DNA of 60,000 nt, from positions 21,914,270-21,974,269 of the forward strand of contig NC_087073.1 in the NCBI RefSeq assembly GCF_026151205.1, read 5' to 3'. Below, one piece after another: positions 12,901 to 24,900 of this stretch. The notes under the pieces were generated by a model. It had not been told where the DNA came from, ran no database searches, and saw nothing but the letters and a program-made list of their open reading frames with translations. Both the position numbers and the translations under genes were made by a program. The DNA is from Bolinopsis microptera. Lineage: Eukaryota; Ctenophora; Tentaculata; Lobata; Bolinopsidae. How positions within the stretch are numbered: the first letter of the stretch is position 1; each line of letters starts with the position of its first letter.

Positions 12901-15900
12901 CGCCTGAGTGTTGATTCCTACCGTATTCTGGAGATTAGCTACCTCTTTTCAGTTCGAATCATAACAACACTTTTCTTACAGTGATACTAATCTTGACATC
13001 AATTAGAACATGGTTATTTACAACTTGGTGATATGGATATTGTTGGGCACGGCAAGTGCCGCACGGCAAGTGCCGCGTTTCAAAAGAAAGGATCTCAGAG
13101 GGACATCATTGCATCTGAGATTGGTGTAAAATAGAAAAGTCGGGCAGAGCGGTCATGGTGAATGACAAGATAATAATTTCTATGATAATCTAACTGCCCA
13201 CCCGATGGAAATTTTGAAGCCCCTGCAATCGGCATTTAATCGCATCGTGGAATGCAACGCGATGGACGATCTGGATTTCAGATCGGACATGAGCCAAATG
13301 ATCGTCAATTTAAACGATAAGTTCAATGATTTTATAGCAACAAGGCTCAATATTTTAAGAGCCTTCGTCGAAAATGATGCGGAAGATAACGAGGACAAAG
13401 ACAGAAAAAAGACAGAAAGACAGAAAAAATTCATTCATGACAGGCACAGGGATTTCCCTGGCTATGGAGGGTGTGACAGAATATTAGATCTACAAGATTA
13501 AGAAACACGTGTCAGAAAACGAAAAGACCATCTCAGGCATGAAGAGTATCATCTTGCATTTGCAAGATGAAATAACAGCTTTGGATGAGAAGGTGGTAGG
13601 ATTTGTCACAGTAATTACTGCAAAGTTGAGTGAGCATTTTAAGAGAGAGGAGTGCATGATACTCTTTCATGGAATGAGTAGAATGGTAGAAAAGGGGTTT
13701 GACGAGACCCAAGAGACCATAAACAATATTTTGTGGACAAAACGACGTATTGCTTTCCCCTAAGATGGCAGGTATAGGTACACTGAAGAAAATAGACAAT
13801 AGTAGATAGGAACCCTACAATTTTCAGTGAGCACCCCAGTTTACTTTATTCGTTAGCAAATGTGCATCTGTTCGAGGTGAGTTCAAGTTTGGACGTAGCA
13901 CATTTTATTTTAGACGTTCCGTTAATTCGTCAGGGAAGATCTCTAGAAGACAGGGAAGATCTTCTAGAGACATTTGAAGCGGCACAAGTTGGCATGGTCG
14001 CAAATAGACAGGAGGATCTGTGTGTGTACTATGAATTACATGATTTGTTGTATTTGAAGGATGGAATTCTGTTCGAATTCATTACACACGATTGCAAGAC
14101 ACACAACGATTTGTACGTTTGCCCTGTGGAAAATTTTTCAAATCAAACATCTTGCATCCAGCGGGGGAGCATCACGTGTAGGATCAAGCGTACGAAGTGT
14201 AGAAATTATTACCAGTATAATATGTCACAGCTAGAGAGCTAGGAATCTTAATAAGAACCAACAACTATTTGGATACGTATGTACTTAGTACAGGACACAG
14301 GTAGGTTTGCCTCCTAGTTTGGTAAACTTATCGGAGGCAGGGGCTGCATATATTGCGTGGGATTCCATAAAACTATAAAAGGTGTGCAGATAGGAAACAC
14401 GTTGATCGAATCTCCAAATTCGGAGTCGATCCCAATGTACCCCTCTTAGTTAAGCTTCAATCTTTCGTCGCTAGATTTTTATCTAGACGAAACAAATGTC
14501 ACAGACACTTTGACGGGGATTTGTAGAAAGTATAATAAAACTTTGGAGAGTATTTTGCCCCCGTGGACGACTGGAATATTAGGTCCAATGTGCACTTAAA
14601 TGTTATGATATGGGCAGTACTGGTCGCAATAGTTTTAACACTTGCTGTGTTGGGTATCATGGTGCTCGCTCATGGTATATCGGAGATTGACAAAAGAAAT
14701 CAAAATATTGAGGCTACTTGTGCAACCTGAGAGGATTGAAGTTAAACAAATGTGCATCCCTTTAAAACACGTAATGTCACGTGCTGGGGAGCCCTCACGC
14801 AATTGTGCGAGGGCTACTAAACTGCTAAAGGGGTTTGGATACGGGTTTCATAACAATTTGATTGACGCTCGTATTTGCTTAATATCGTATAAACTTGAAA
14901 ATGCAGAGATCGAACGGATTGCAGTAGAAATAGAGGACCAAATGGAAGATATCTGGTCTGACGAAAAGGAGGATGTGGAAAGCGTGAAAGATTCTGTCGA
15001 TGAAGGGAATTCCCTTTGTCGGCAAGACCGGAAAACACATGAAGGGGATGAAGATACGGAAAGAGGAAATGATAAAGAACTAAATTGTAGTAAAATACGG
15101 CGAAGAAGAACTAAGGAAAAATAAAGAGGATGATTCGGGAAGCAGTTCATGGAAAAAGAAGATAACAGATAAATTGGAGGTTCTATTATAAGTGAGGGAC
15201 CCATTAGCGTAACCTTGGCATCAATAAGGATTATGAACAGGCAGTTACGAGACTCTCTCATATCAGACAGCATATCCACGGAGGAGAGGAAAAAATGGGA
15301 TGTGCTGTGGGAGTTTCTGGGATTGTTCGTAACAATTGCAGATCCGTGGGGAGCGATGCTAACTTGGGACGCCTGATCTGGGCATGATCGATATAAAGAA
15401 AATTTCTTTATGATCTTGAATCCAGGAAAGTCATTTAATAGCAGCAGGACAGAAGACCATCGATACAGCGGATTGAAAAGTGTCATCCCAATGAAGTACG
15501 GGATAAGCAGAGGGCACATAGAAAACTACAAACAAAATAGGCTTAACGGAATTCCGTTAAAACCTAAGCCCGGAAATGTAGATCAATTGATGCAGAGTAA
15601 ATCTAAGAACCTTTCCCGGGAAAAGTAGGAGAAATGGAATGTGCTATTAGAATTTTTGGGGTTGTTCGTGACAATTGCAGATCCGTGGTTAGCAATGTTA
15701 ACTTGGGACACCTGCTCGGGTCATGATCGCTATAAAGAAAATTTCTTTATGTTCATGAACCCGGAAAGGTCATTCAATAGCAGAAGGACTGAAGACCATA
15801 GCGGATTGAAAAGTGTTATCCCTTAATGAAATACGGGGTAAGCAGGGGGCACATAGATAACTACAAGCAGAATAGACAAAACGGAATTCCGTTAAGACCT

Positions 15901-18900
15901 AATCCCGAGAATGCAGATGCAGGGTAAATTAAAGAACAAAGAAATCGTACATGTGACTCGGAGATTCAAGGAGAAGTGGAGCCCTAATGGCCTCGATAGA
16001 CAGTTTAGTTTCTAATCTTGATTGACGTTGGGTTTTATATCATAAGTTTATATGCATGTCAGTATTAGTTCAGTATTTTAGGGTAGTATTTTTTAAAATA
16101 TTAATATACGACATTTAGTACAGCAGGGTAGTGCAGAGAGATTAGTTTCACACCTCTGTTTTAGCTACAGGGAGGATAGTTAAAGATATTGTTTAGAGCA
16201 GAGAGTTTTGGGGGGACAGAGAGTTCATTTTAACATCTCTGTTTTGGTTATCAGAGAGTTCAGTTTAACACCTCTGTTTTGATTACTAGAAGGATAGTTT
16301 AGGAAATTGTTTATAGATTGCTCGGAGATTGTTTATACTTTCTGGGGATATTTAGGAGTTGAGCTATTGAAGGGAGGTTACCCTTTTTGGTTTGAGTACA
16401 ACTGAAGTTACAGTTTAAGTTTACAGTTAAAAGGTTAAAGACCTAGGATATTTGTATTATTGAGGTATTATATTGAGGAACACTGAGATATTGTATTTAC
16501 AATTCTTAACGGTTTAATCAATTTGAAGTACTTTCCCTTGTCACCTTCCTGAACCAAATTGTAAGGGAAAGAGCCTTTTATCAACTGGAGCCTGATACGG
16601 GACTTTTTGTCTGTCTGTATGTACGACCGCCCACGTGCAAATTAGGTAAAAAGCAAAAGGTTGCAAAGTAACCATGGCAACGGTTTCGTTACACGCACGT
16701 GCACGTGCAAAGATTTTAAAAACGGCATTTTTATCCTTTTATCGGTTTTGTAATAACTTAATAATTACGTTGTGTTCAGTGCGAGCTACATTTAAATCGG
16801 CTGTATCTTCGGTTGAGACGGATATTTTTTGATGTGATAAAAACTGACTGCCATTAAGCTATTATGGTATCAAATAAGACTATTACCTCCCTCCTTGCGA
16901 CCACGGGCGTTCTAGTAAACTATAAAGCACAACACTCATACTCGAAAAAAGCTTTAAAATCGTACAAAAACAAGAATTGTGCCCGTTGTTTCGTTTTGAC
17001 GGACGCTAGATTTCCATTCACTATAACTATAAGTATTGGATTGTATCGAATTGTATCGATTTGTATTGGATTGTATAGAATTGTCGATCTTCGAATTGTT
17101 GATCTTCGAGATTGTTCTAAAGAGGCCCCGACAGTTGAAACAAACTTCAATCGATGTATGTTCGGACACTGATTCCGAATCACCCCCCATGACATAGGGT
17201 TAAAATGCTCCCCTGACGAGATATTGGCGAAAAACTGTCTCGATCACGCGATATGACCGTATAACTGTATAAGGAAGTTAGTCTAATTTCTCGTTAGGGT
17301 TAGGCCTAGGGACTATAAGGGTTTCCGCATTAGCTTTTGTTAAGGATTGGGTTAGGGTTAGGGTTGGGATCAGACTAGAGGGTTAGGGTTTCGAATAGTC
17401 GTTCAGGGCCAGCTAGAGAACGGGTCGAAAAAGTCACATGACAGTCGAGTGTAGAGTGATTAATCATCATCCTCGAATTGTATTGGATTGTATCGAATTG
17501 TATCGAATTGTATCGAATTTATCGATTTGTATCGATTTGTATTTGATTGTATCGAATTATATCAACCCTGTGGTTATTATCAAAGTGTATATTATGATCT
17601 CCGGCAAGGACAATATAATTAATAAATAACATCAAAAACATTATCAAAAAGAGCAAACTAGCACTGAGGGGTTGATCATCAAGAAGGTACGGTCTATGGA
17701 AGACTATTGTTCTTTAAGTTAACAACTCTTGGTATTTCAGTAATTTGTTTGTCCATTAGCTGGTATGAAGAACGTTTTGAACACGTATGTTTGTGTAAGA
17801 CTGCTGTCATCAAGTCTCCTGATCTGATCTGCAACTATTTAACAAGTTCCAGTTGAAACAATAAAAGAATTTGCCAATAAATCTACAGTGTCGATTGAGA
17901 TTCACAAACAAAGGGGAACACCAAAACTGTAAAATTTTGAAAAAGACTCGACCTTATAACTCTGAATTGGTCCTATAGTTCAGTAATTAGAAGACATTGA
18001 TTCTTAACTTTGGGATTTTGACTTTTGATTTTTGACTTTTGATTCAAATTCAATCTCCATATCTACTACATACTGTAACACATATATCAAATGCTCACTA
18101 GCTCTTCATCTGAGTATCGAGTTCTTGCCTAGCCTATAGTAATTAAGAAAGTGTCTGTTTGAATTTCCAACGTTCCACGTGCAGTCGTGCAAATTATGTA
18201 AAAAGCAAAAGGTTGCATAGCAACGGTGTTGGAACGCTCACGTGAAAATCATGCAATGGTTGTCAGAACGGCATTTTGATCGGTTTTGTGGTAATTACAT
18301 TGTGTATAAAGTGTTTTACATTTAAAACAGCTGTATCTTCGTTTTGCAGAATGGATATATTTTGATACGATAAAAACTGAAAAAAAAACTACCAACTCCC
18401 TTCCCCGAGCCTTCTAGTAGTATATAATATTAGTATAGTATAGTATAATACAGATAATACCATAATAGTTATTAGTTAATAGCACGACAAGTGTGTCATA
18501 TAAGCTAAATAAGCTGTTAGCTGATAAGAGAACAATAAACTACAAACACACAAGAACATGACGTTTACTATGTGGCAAGTATCTATTGAGTTAAGTGGCG
18601 GAAAAATTTTATCTGGAGACACATTGCTATTGCATTTTCACTATTGGGTACTTTCGCTTTTGGGTTATAGTTATAACTATAACCCAAAAGCGAAAGTACC
18701 CAATAGCGAAAAACAAACAATGTATAAATACATTGTTTGCACATTTTCTGTACATCGTGTACGATGCCTTTTTCGCTACAGAATGAACACTTGGATATGG
18801 TAGATGATGCTATGGTTGAGAATGGCGAGTTCCTTACGGAATATGCGAACCAGATACACATGGCGGCTGTCAGTATTTTCAAGGAGATTAGAAGTAAAAT

Positions 18901-21900
18901 TGGTGTTCAACACAACGATGATGTGCGATTTGATGAACTGAACCAAAGTGGTTAGTGTGCTGTATTCTGGAGAATTATTGTGGTCCATTGTTACAATCCG
19001 CGGTCCGCCGTTGAAACAGCTACCGACAACAGCAAGTTCAGGAAAGAAAAAGTAGCAGATACAAATAAAATCATAGCGAGATTAAAATCTTTTCGCCTCT
19101 GTTGAAAAACACGTGTAAAAACGCCTTTGCACCGAAGAAGATCCAAGCTGCAGCAAAAAGGGTTGCCCTCGAAGGAGATCGAAGTCGTTAGCTCAGAGAA
19201 GGAGCCTTGAGAGTTATATATTTTCTATAAATACAATATTATATGTTTTAATTCTTTAATTAATTAATTTTTTGCTAGGGCCCAATGTTATTGCGGGTGT
19301 GGTATTTCTTACTGCACACTACCGTGTTTTGGTTACCCCTCTTTCAATACATAATTTGGGTTTCGATATACTGGGATACTGGAAATTTGAGCTACATTGG
19401 TTTCCTCCTTTTATATCTGGGTTTATTTAGAAGCATGCAATTATGTATAATTATGTATTGTTTGAAAAGATTTAGATTTTTTTTAAATTAGACGAAGGCA
19501 GCCTTATATCGTGGTCACCTATTTGCTTCGTGAAATGTGGAATTTACTGTTCAACATGAAAGGTGATTTATTTGAATAGTTTGTTGTTTATGGCCTTCAA
19601 CCCCACCTCTCACCCACCTTTCAATTCCACCTCTTACCCCTCTCACCCCCACCTCTCATTTCTCACCCCAACTCTCAACCCCACCTCTCACCCCACCTCT
19701 CACCCCCTCTCACCCCACCTCTTACCCCCACCTCTCACCCCCTCTCACCCCACCTCTCACCCCACCTCTCACGCCCTCTCAACCCCACCTCTCACCCCAC
19801 CTCTCACCCCCACCTCTCACCCCCTTTCACCCCCACCTCTCACCCCCTCTCACCCCACCTCTCACCCCACCTCTCACCCCCACCTCTCACCCCCTCTCAC
19901 CCCATCTCTCACCCCCACCTCTCACCCCCTCTCACCCCACCTCTCACCCCCACCTCTCACCCCCTCTCACCCCACCTCTCACCCCCACCTCTCACGCCCT
20001 CTCAACCCCAACTCTTGCCCTATTTTTACCCCACCTCTTACCCACCTCTCACCCCCATCTCACCCCACCTTTCACCCCCTCTCAACCCCACCTCTCACCC
20101 CCTCTCACCCCCGGCCCCTTCTCACCCCCGCCCCCCCCCCCCCGACCCCCTCACCCCAACTCTTACCCCATCTCACCCCCACCTCTCACCCACCTCTCAC
20201 CCCAATATCAGTCCCCATCTCTCACCCCCACCTCTCACCCACCTCTCAACCCCAGGTAGAGAACGAGTACGGTAGTAACCCCGCCTGTGATAAACCCTAC
20301 CTCCAGTCCCTGACCCAGCACTTTAGAGCTACTCTAGGAGATGACATACTCCTTTACACAGTAGACGGACCAGGTTAGAGGGGGGGGGGGGGGGGGGTAT
20401 AACTAGTGGAGATCAGGTTAGAGGGGGGGGGGGTGTAACTAGTATGGACCAGGTTAGAGGGGGGGGGGGTGTAACTAGTATGGACCAGGTTAGAGGGGGG
20501 GGGGTATAACTAGTAGGGACCAGGTTAGAGGCCCAGGTATAAAGGAGAGAACGTTAACACTTGCTGCCCAGGTATAAAGGAGATAACGTTAACACTTGCT
20601 GCCCAGGTATAAAAGAGATAACGTTAACACTTGCTGCCCAGTTATAAAGGAGATAACGTTAACACTTGCTGCCCAGGTATAAAGGAGATAACGTTAACAC
20701 TTGCTGCCCAGGTATAAAAGAGATAACGTTAACACTTGCTGCCCAGGTATAAAGGAGAGAACGTTAACACTTGCTGCCCAGTTATAAAGGAGATAACGTT
20801 AACACTTGCTGCCCAGGTATAAAGGAGATAACGTTAACACTTGCTGCCCAGGTATAAAGGAGATAACGTTAACACTTGCTGCCCAGGTATAAAGGAGATA
20901 ACGTTAACACTTGCTGCCCAGTTATAAAGGAGATAACGTTAACACTTGCTGCCCAGGTATAAAGGAGATAACGTTAACACTTGCTGCCCAGGTATAAAGG
21001 AGATAACGTTAACACTTGCTGCCCAGGTATAAAGGAGATAACGTTAACACTTGCTGCCCAGGTATAAAGGAGATAACGTTAACACTTGCTGCCCAGGTAT
21101 AAAGGAGATAACGTTAACACTTGCTGCCCAGGTATAAAGGAGAGAACGTTAACATGAACACTTGCTGCCCAGGTATAAAAGAGAGAACGTTAACACTCGC
21201 TGCCCAGGTATAAAGGAGATAACGTTAACACTCGCTGCCCAGGTATAAAGGAGATAACGTTAACACTCGCTGCCCAGGTATAAAGGAGATAACGTTAACA
21301 CTTGCTGCCCAGGTATAAAGGAGATAACGTTAACACTTGCTGCCCAGTTATAAAGGAGATAACGTTAACACTTGCTGCCCAGGTATAAAGGAGATAACGT
21401 TAACACTTGCTGCCCAGGTATAAAGGAGATAACGTTAACACTTGCTGCCCAGGTATAAAGGAGATAACGTTAACACTTGCTGCCCAGGTATAAAGGAGAT
21501 AACGTTAACACTTGCTGCCCAGGTATAAAGGAGATAACGTTAACACTTGCTGCCCAGGTATAAAGGAGAGAACGTTAACACTTGCTGCCCAGGTATAAAA
21601 GAGAGAACGTTAACACTCGCTGCCCAGGTATAAAGGAGATAACGTTAACACTCGCTGTCCAGGTATAAAGGAGATAACGTTAACACTCGCTGCCCAGGTA
21701 TAAAGGAGATAACGTTAACACTCGCTGTCCAGGTATAAAGGAGATAACGTTAACACTTGCTGCCCAGGTATAAAAGAGATAACGTTAACAGGTATAAAGG
21801 AGATAACGTTAACAGGTATAAAGGAGATAACGTTAACAGGTATAAAGGAGATAACGTTAACAGGTATAAAGGAGATAACGTTAACAGGTATAAAGGAGAT

Positions 21901-24900
21901 AACGTTAACACCTGCTCACCAGGTAAAGGAATGCTGAACTGCGGAACGCTGCCTGAACTTTACAACACTGTTGATTTCGGAGGAGGAAACATCAGCTCCC
22001 ACTTTGATATTCAGGCTCAGTATAACTCAGGAGGACCCCCTGTTAATATCGAGTTCTATCCTGGGTGGCTCTCTCACTGGGGCTCTAAGTTCCCTTCTAA
22101 ATCTAGAACTGCCACTGCAAGTAAGAATGCAAATATAGCTAATGGCTATTTGTAAACTTTTTATAAAACCTGAAGGTGCAATGATGAAATATTAACTAAT
22201 AGTGTAACCTGTGCCTACTATTAACTATTAACTATAGTAATGTAAATAGTAGTAAACTCACATATCGTCTTCTCAGTGGCGTAACAAAAGGCCTCGCAGT
22301 CCCCGCTATGGGAGGGCATTTTACCCGAATTGTAAGACTTTTTGTCGAAAATTCATCCGATTTCGCAGCAAAATTCCGGCCAACTTAACGTACATGTTTC
22401 AGATAAGCTAGATGAGATGTTAGCGTATGGAGCCAGTATTAATATGTATATGTTTCACGGCGGCTCTAATTTTGGGTACACGAGTGGAGCTAAGGGAAAC
22501 AAAGACGCTACTAACTTTGTACCACATACCACCAGTTACGACTATGACGCTCCGCTCAATGAAGCTGGAGACACTACTCTTAAATACTGGGACATTAGGG
22601 CCGTCAACAGGTAATTATAACTCAGTAAGTACGGTCCTGTATACGAGGTTCCTAAGTAATTATAACTTAGTAAGTACGGTCCTGTATACGAGGTTCCTAA
22701 GTAATTATAACTCAGTAAGTACGGTCCTGTATACGAGGTTCCTAATTAATTATAACTCAGAAAGTACGGTCCTGTATACGAGGTTCCTAAATAATTATAA
22801 CTCAGTAAGTACGGTCCTGTATACGAGGTTCCTAAGTAATTATAACTCAGTAAGTACGGTCCTGTATACGAGGTTCCTAAGTAATTATAACTCAGTAAGT
22901 ACGGTCCTGTATACGAGGTTCCTAAGTAATTATAACTCAGTAAGTACGGTCCTGTATACGAGGTTCCTAAGTAATTATAACTCAGTAAGTACGGTCCTGT
23001 ATACGAGGTTCCTAAGTAATTATAACTCAGTAAGTACGGTCCTGTATATGAGGTTCCTAAGTAATTATAACTCAGTAAGTACGGTCCTGTATACGAGGTT
23101 CCTAAGAACTCCACGAAGAAGAGTTACGGTAAAGTGGAGATGGTATATTGGGGGAGCATCCTGAACGAGAGCTTTATAAATCAGTGTGGAAGTGAAACGT
23201 ACAATGTGCAGCCACTCTCAATGGAGGAAAACAAACAGGTTCTTTGAAATTATTAGTAGTAGTAATAGTGGTACTTGAAAATAAGATTACTAAACCAGTT
23301 CAAAATAAAATGTAGAACTGAAATATTATTTATTTGATATAATTTTTCTGAAATGTTTTTAAATTTACAGACGAATGGTGTTATAGTATACAGCAAGATG
23401 ATAGAAAGTGCTGGGACCCTGACAGTCGGTAAAGTGCGAGACAGAGCTTACTTATTGCTGGATAACAAACTGGTTTTTACAATTAAAGGAAAAGATTCCA
23501 ACGTATCTGTGGGGTGAGTGTGTCTGGGGAGATTATATTAAATCCACAATTCATTTTTAATTCAGTTATTTTGATCGGTATAAGCTAATAGTTGTTTTAC
23601 AATAGCTTATTCAGAGCTACTATTTTTAAATAAGAGAGGAAACCAATAATAGTGTAATAGCACTGTTACGAGGTACTGTATTGAAACCATGTTCTGAAGG
23701 GATTCTTGAGACATACAAATGATACAATAATTTGTAGAACAGAAGTTTTCAAAAATCATGTGTTAATCGTCTTCATTCTGTTCTGTAAAATTAAAATGTT
23801 TGAAACTTAATCAGTGCTAGATTTAATGTTCACGAGGTGGCTTACACCCGTCCACCAGAATGTAGAAGAAGCCTCTAGGTTTGAGCTGATCCCCCTCACC
23901 AGCTGGTTCTCTGTCCCCGTAGATAACAATATAGGGACCCTGATCCTGACAACTCAACACTCTTGTCTCTACTGTTCCCCTGATGGCGTGTTTGAAGGGT
24001 ACTAAACGGTTAGGGCGACCCTTCTCTTCCCATCCACTCCTTTATCTCCTCTTCTGATAGTATCTTCAAACTTACTTTAAAGTCCGTGTCCTCAACTTCT
24101 GGATCTTCTTTTCCTTTCACAACCTTTTTCAAGTGAATCTCCGATCCGAAGGGAGGTTTGATACCACCGGTAGCAACTGTAAAACTGAAACTATAAGTCT
24201 CATTCAGAGTAGCTACATGGAACTTCTTCACAAAAATAAATGGTTTATTAGGTCCTGGGTCCGGTGTCTTGCAGCCCTCCAGTTCTATGAAGAAGAATGC
24301 CTTGCCGTGGTGGTGGGCTGTAGTAGTGTCCTCCCCCTCCTCATTCTGTCTCCTGTCTCCGTATCTGACTAGGTAAGGAGCCAGATCACGGCACTTCAGT
24401 CTCCCTGTCTTCACTTTACCTACCACTACGTGACTGTAATGCTGCCCCTCAGACCGGCTCTCATTCCACTCCGCCACTTCTTCTTCAGAGAGTGTCTTCA
24501 GGGACCAGCTCTCATTCCACTCCGCTACTTCTTCTTCAGAGAGTGTCTTCAGAGAAATCTCGAAGTCAGTATCCACAAGTTTAGGATGAACGTTCCTTCT
24601 CACCACCTTTTTCAGGTTAATTTTACATTTGCACAGAGGTTTCGTGCCGGCAACTGCAAACTTGAAACTGTAGTTCTCGTTTCTGTCAGCTCTGTGTATT
24701 GACTTCACAAATATAGCAGGTTCCTCACCAGGATCAGGGCACTCATCCTTATCACAAGCAGTGACCTGGTGGCAAGTGGCAAGTGCCACAATAGTTAGAA
24801 CCAGTATCATTAGGTGCTAAGGTTGTGGGAGGAGAAGGTATAAACTTATAAACGCCAGTCGAATGGTCTGAGCAGAGAGAGAGGGCTGATCTTTTAAAGT

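Noticed and set aside
14848-15519. 223-codon minus-strand ORF
   Set aside because: Ser/Leu-rich shadow of the plus-strand charged frame; no protein-like pattern.
17340-17400. Interstitial telomere or chromosome fusion
   Set aside because: The GGGTTA run is short and recurs within the same dispersed repeat at two other places.
18558-18882. ORFs on both strands around the palindrome
   Set aside because: Identical peptides on both strands are a result of perfect self-complementarity.
19563-20378. 271-codon Pro/Ser/Thr/His-rich ORF
   Set aside because: It is the translated pyrimidine-tract repeat running into the true exon at 20256.
21757-22155. ORF with YKGDNVNR repeats joined to GLB1 sequence
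   Set aside because: The repeat part is intronic and the real acceptor is at 21922; only the part from 21923 is exon.
22427-23164. Long open frames on both strands through the 45-bp repeat
   Set aside because: They arise because the unit is divisible by three. The flanking GLB1 exons have the right phases without them.
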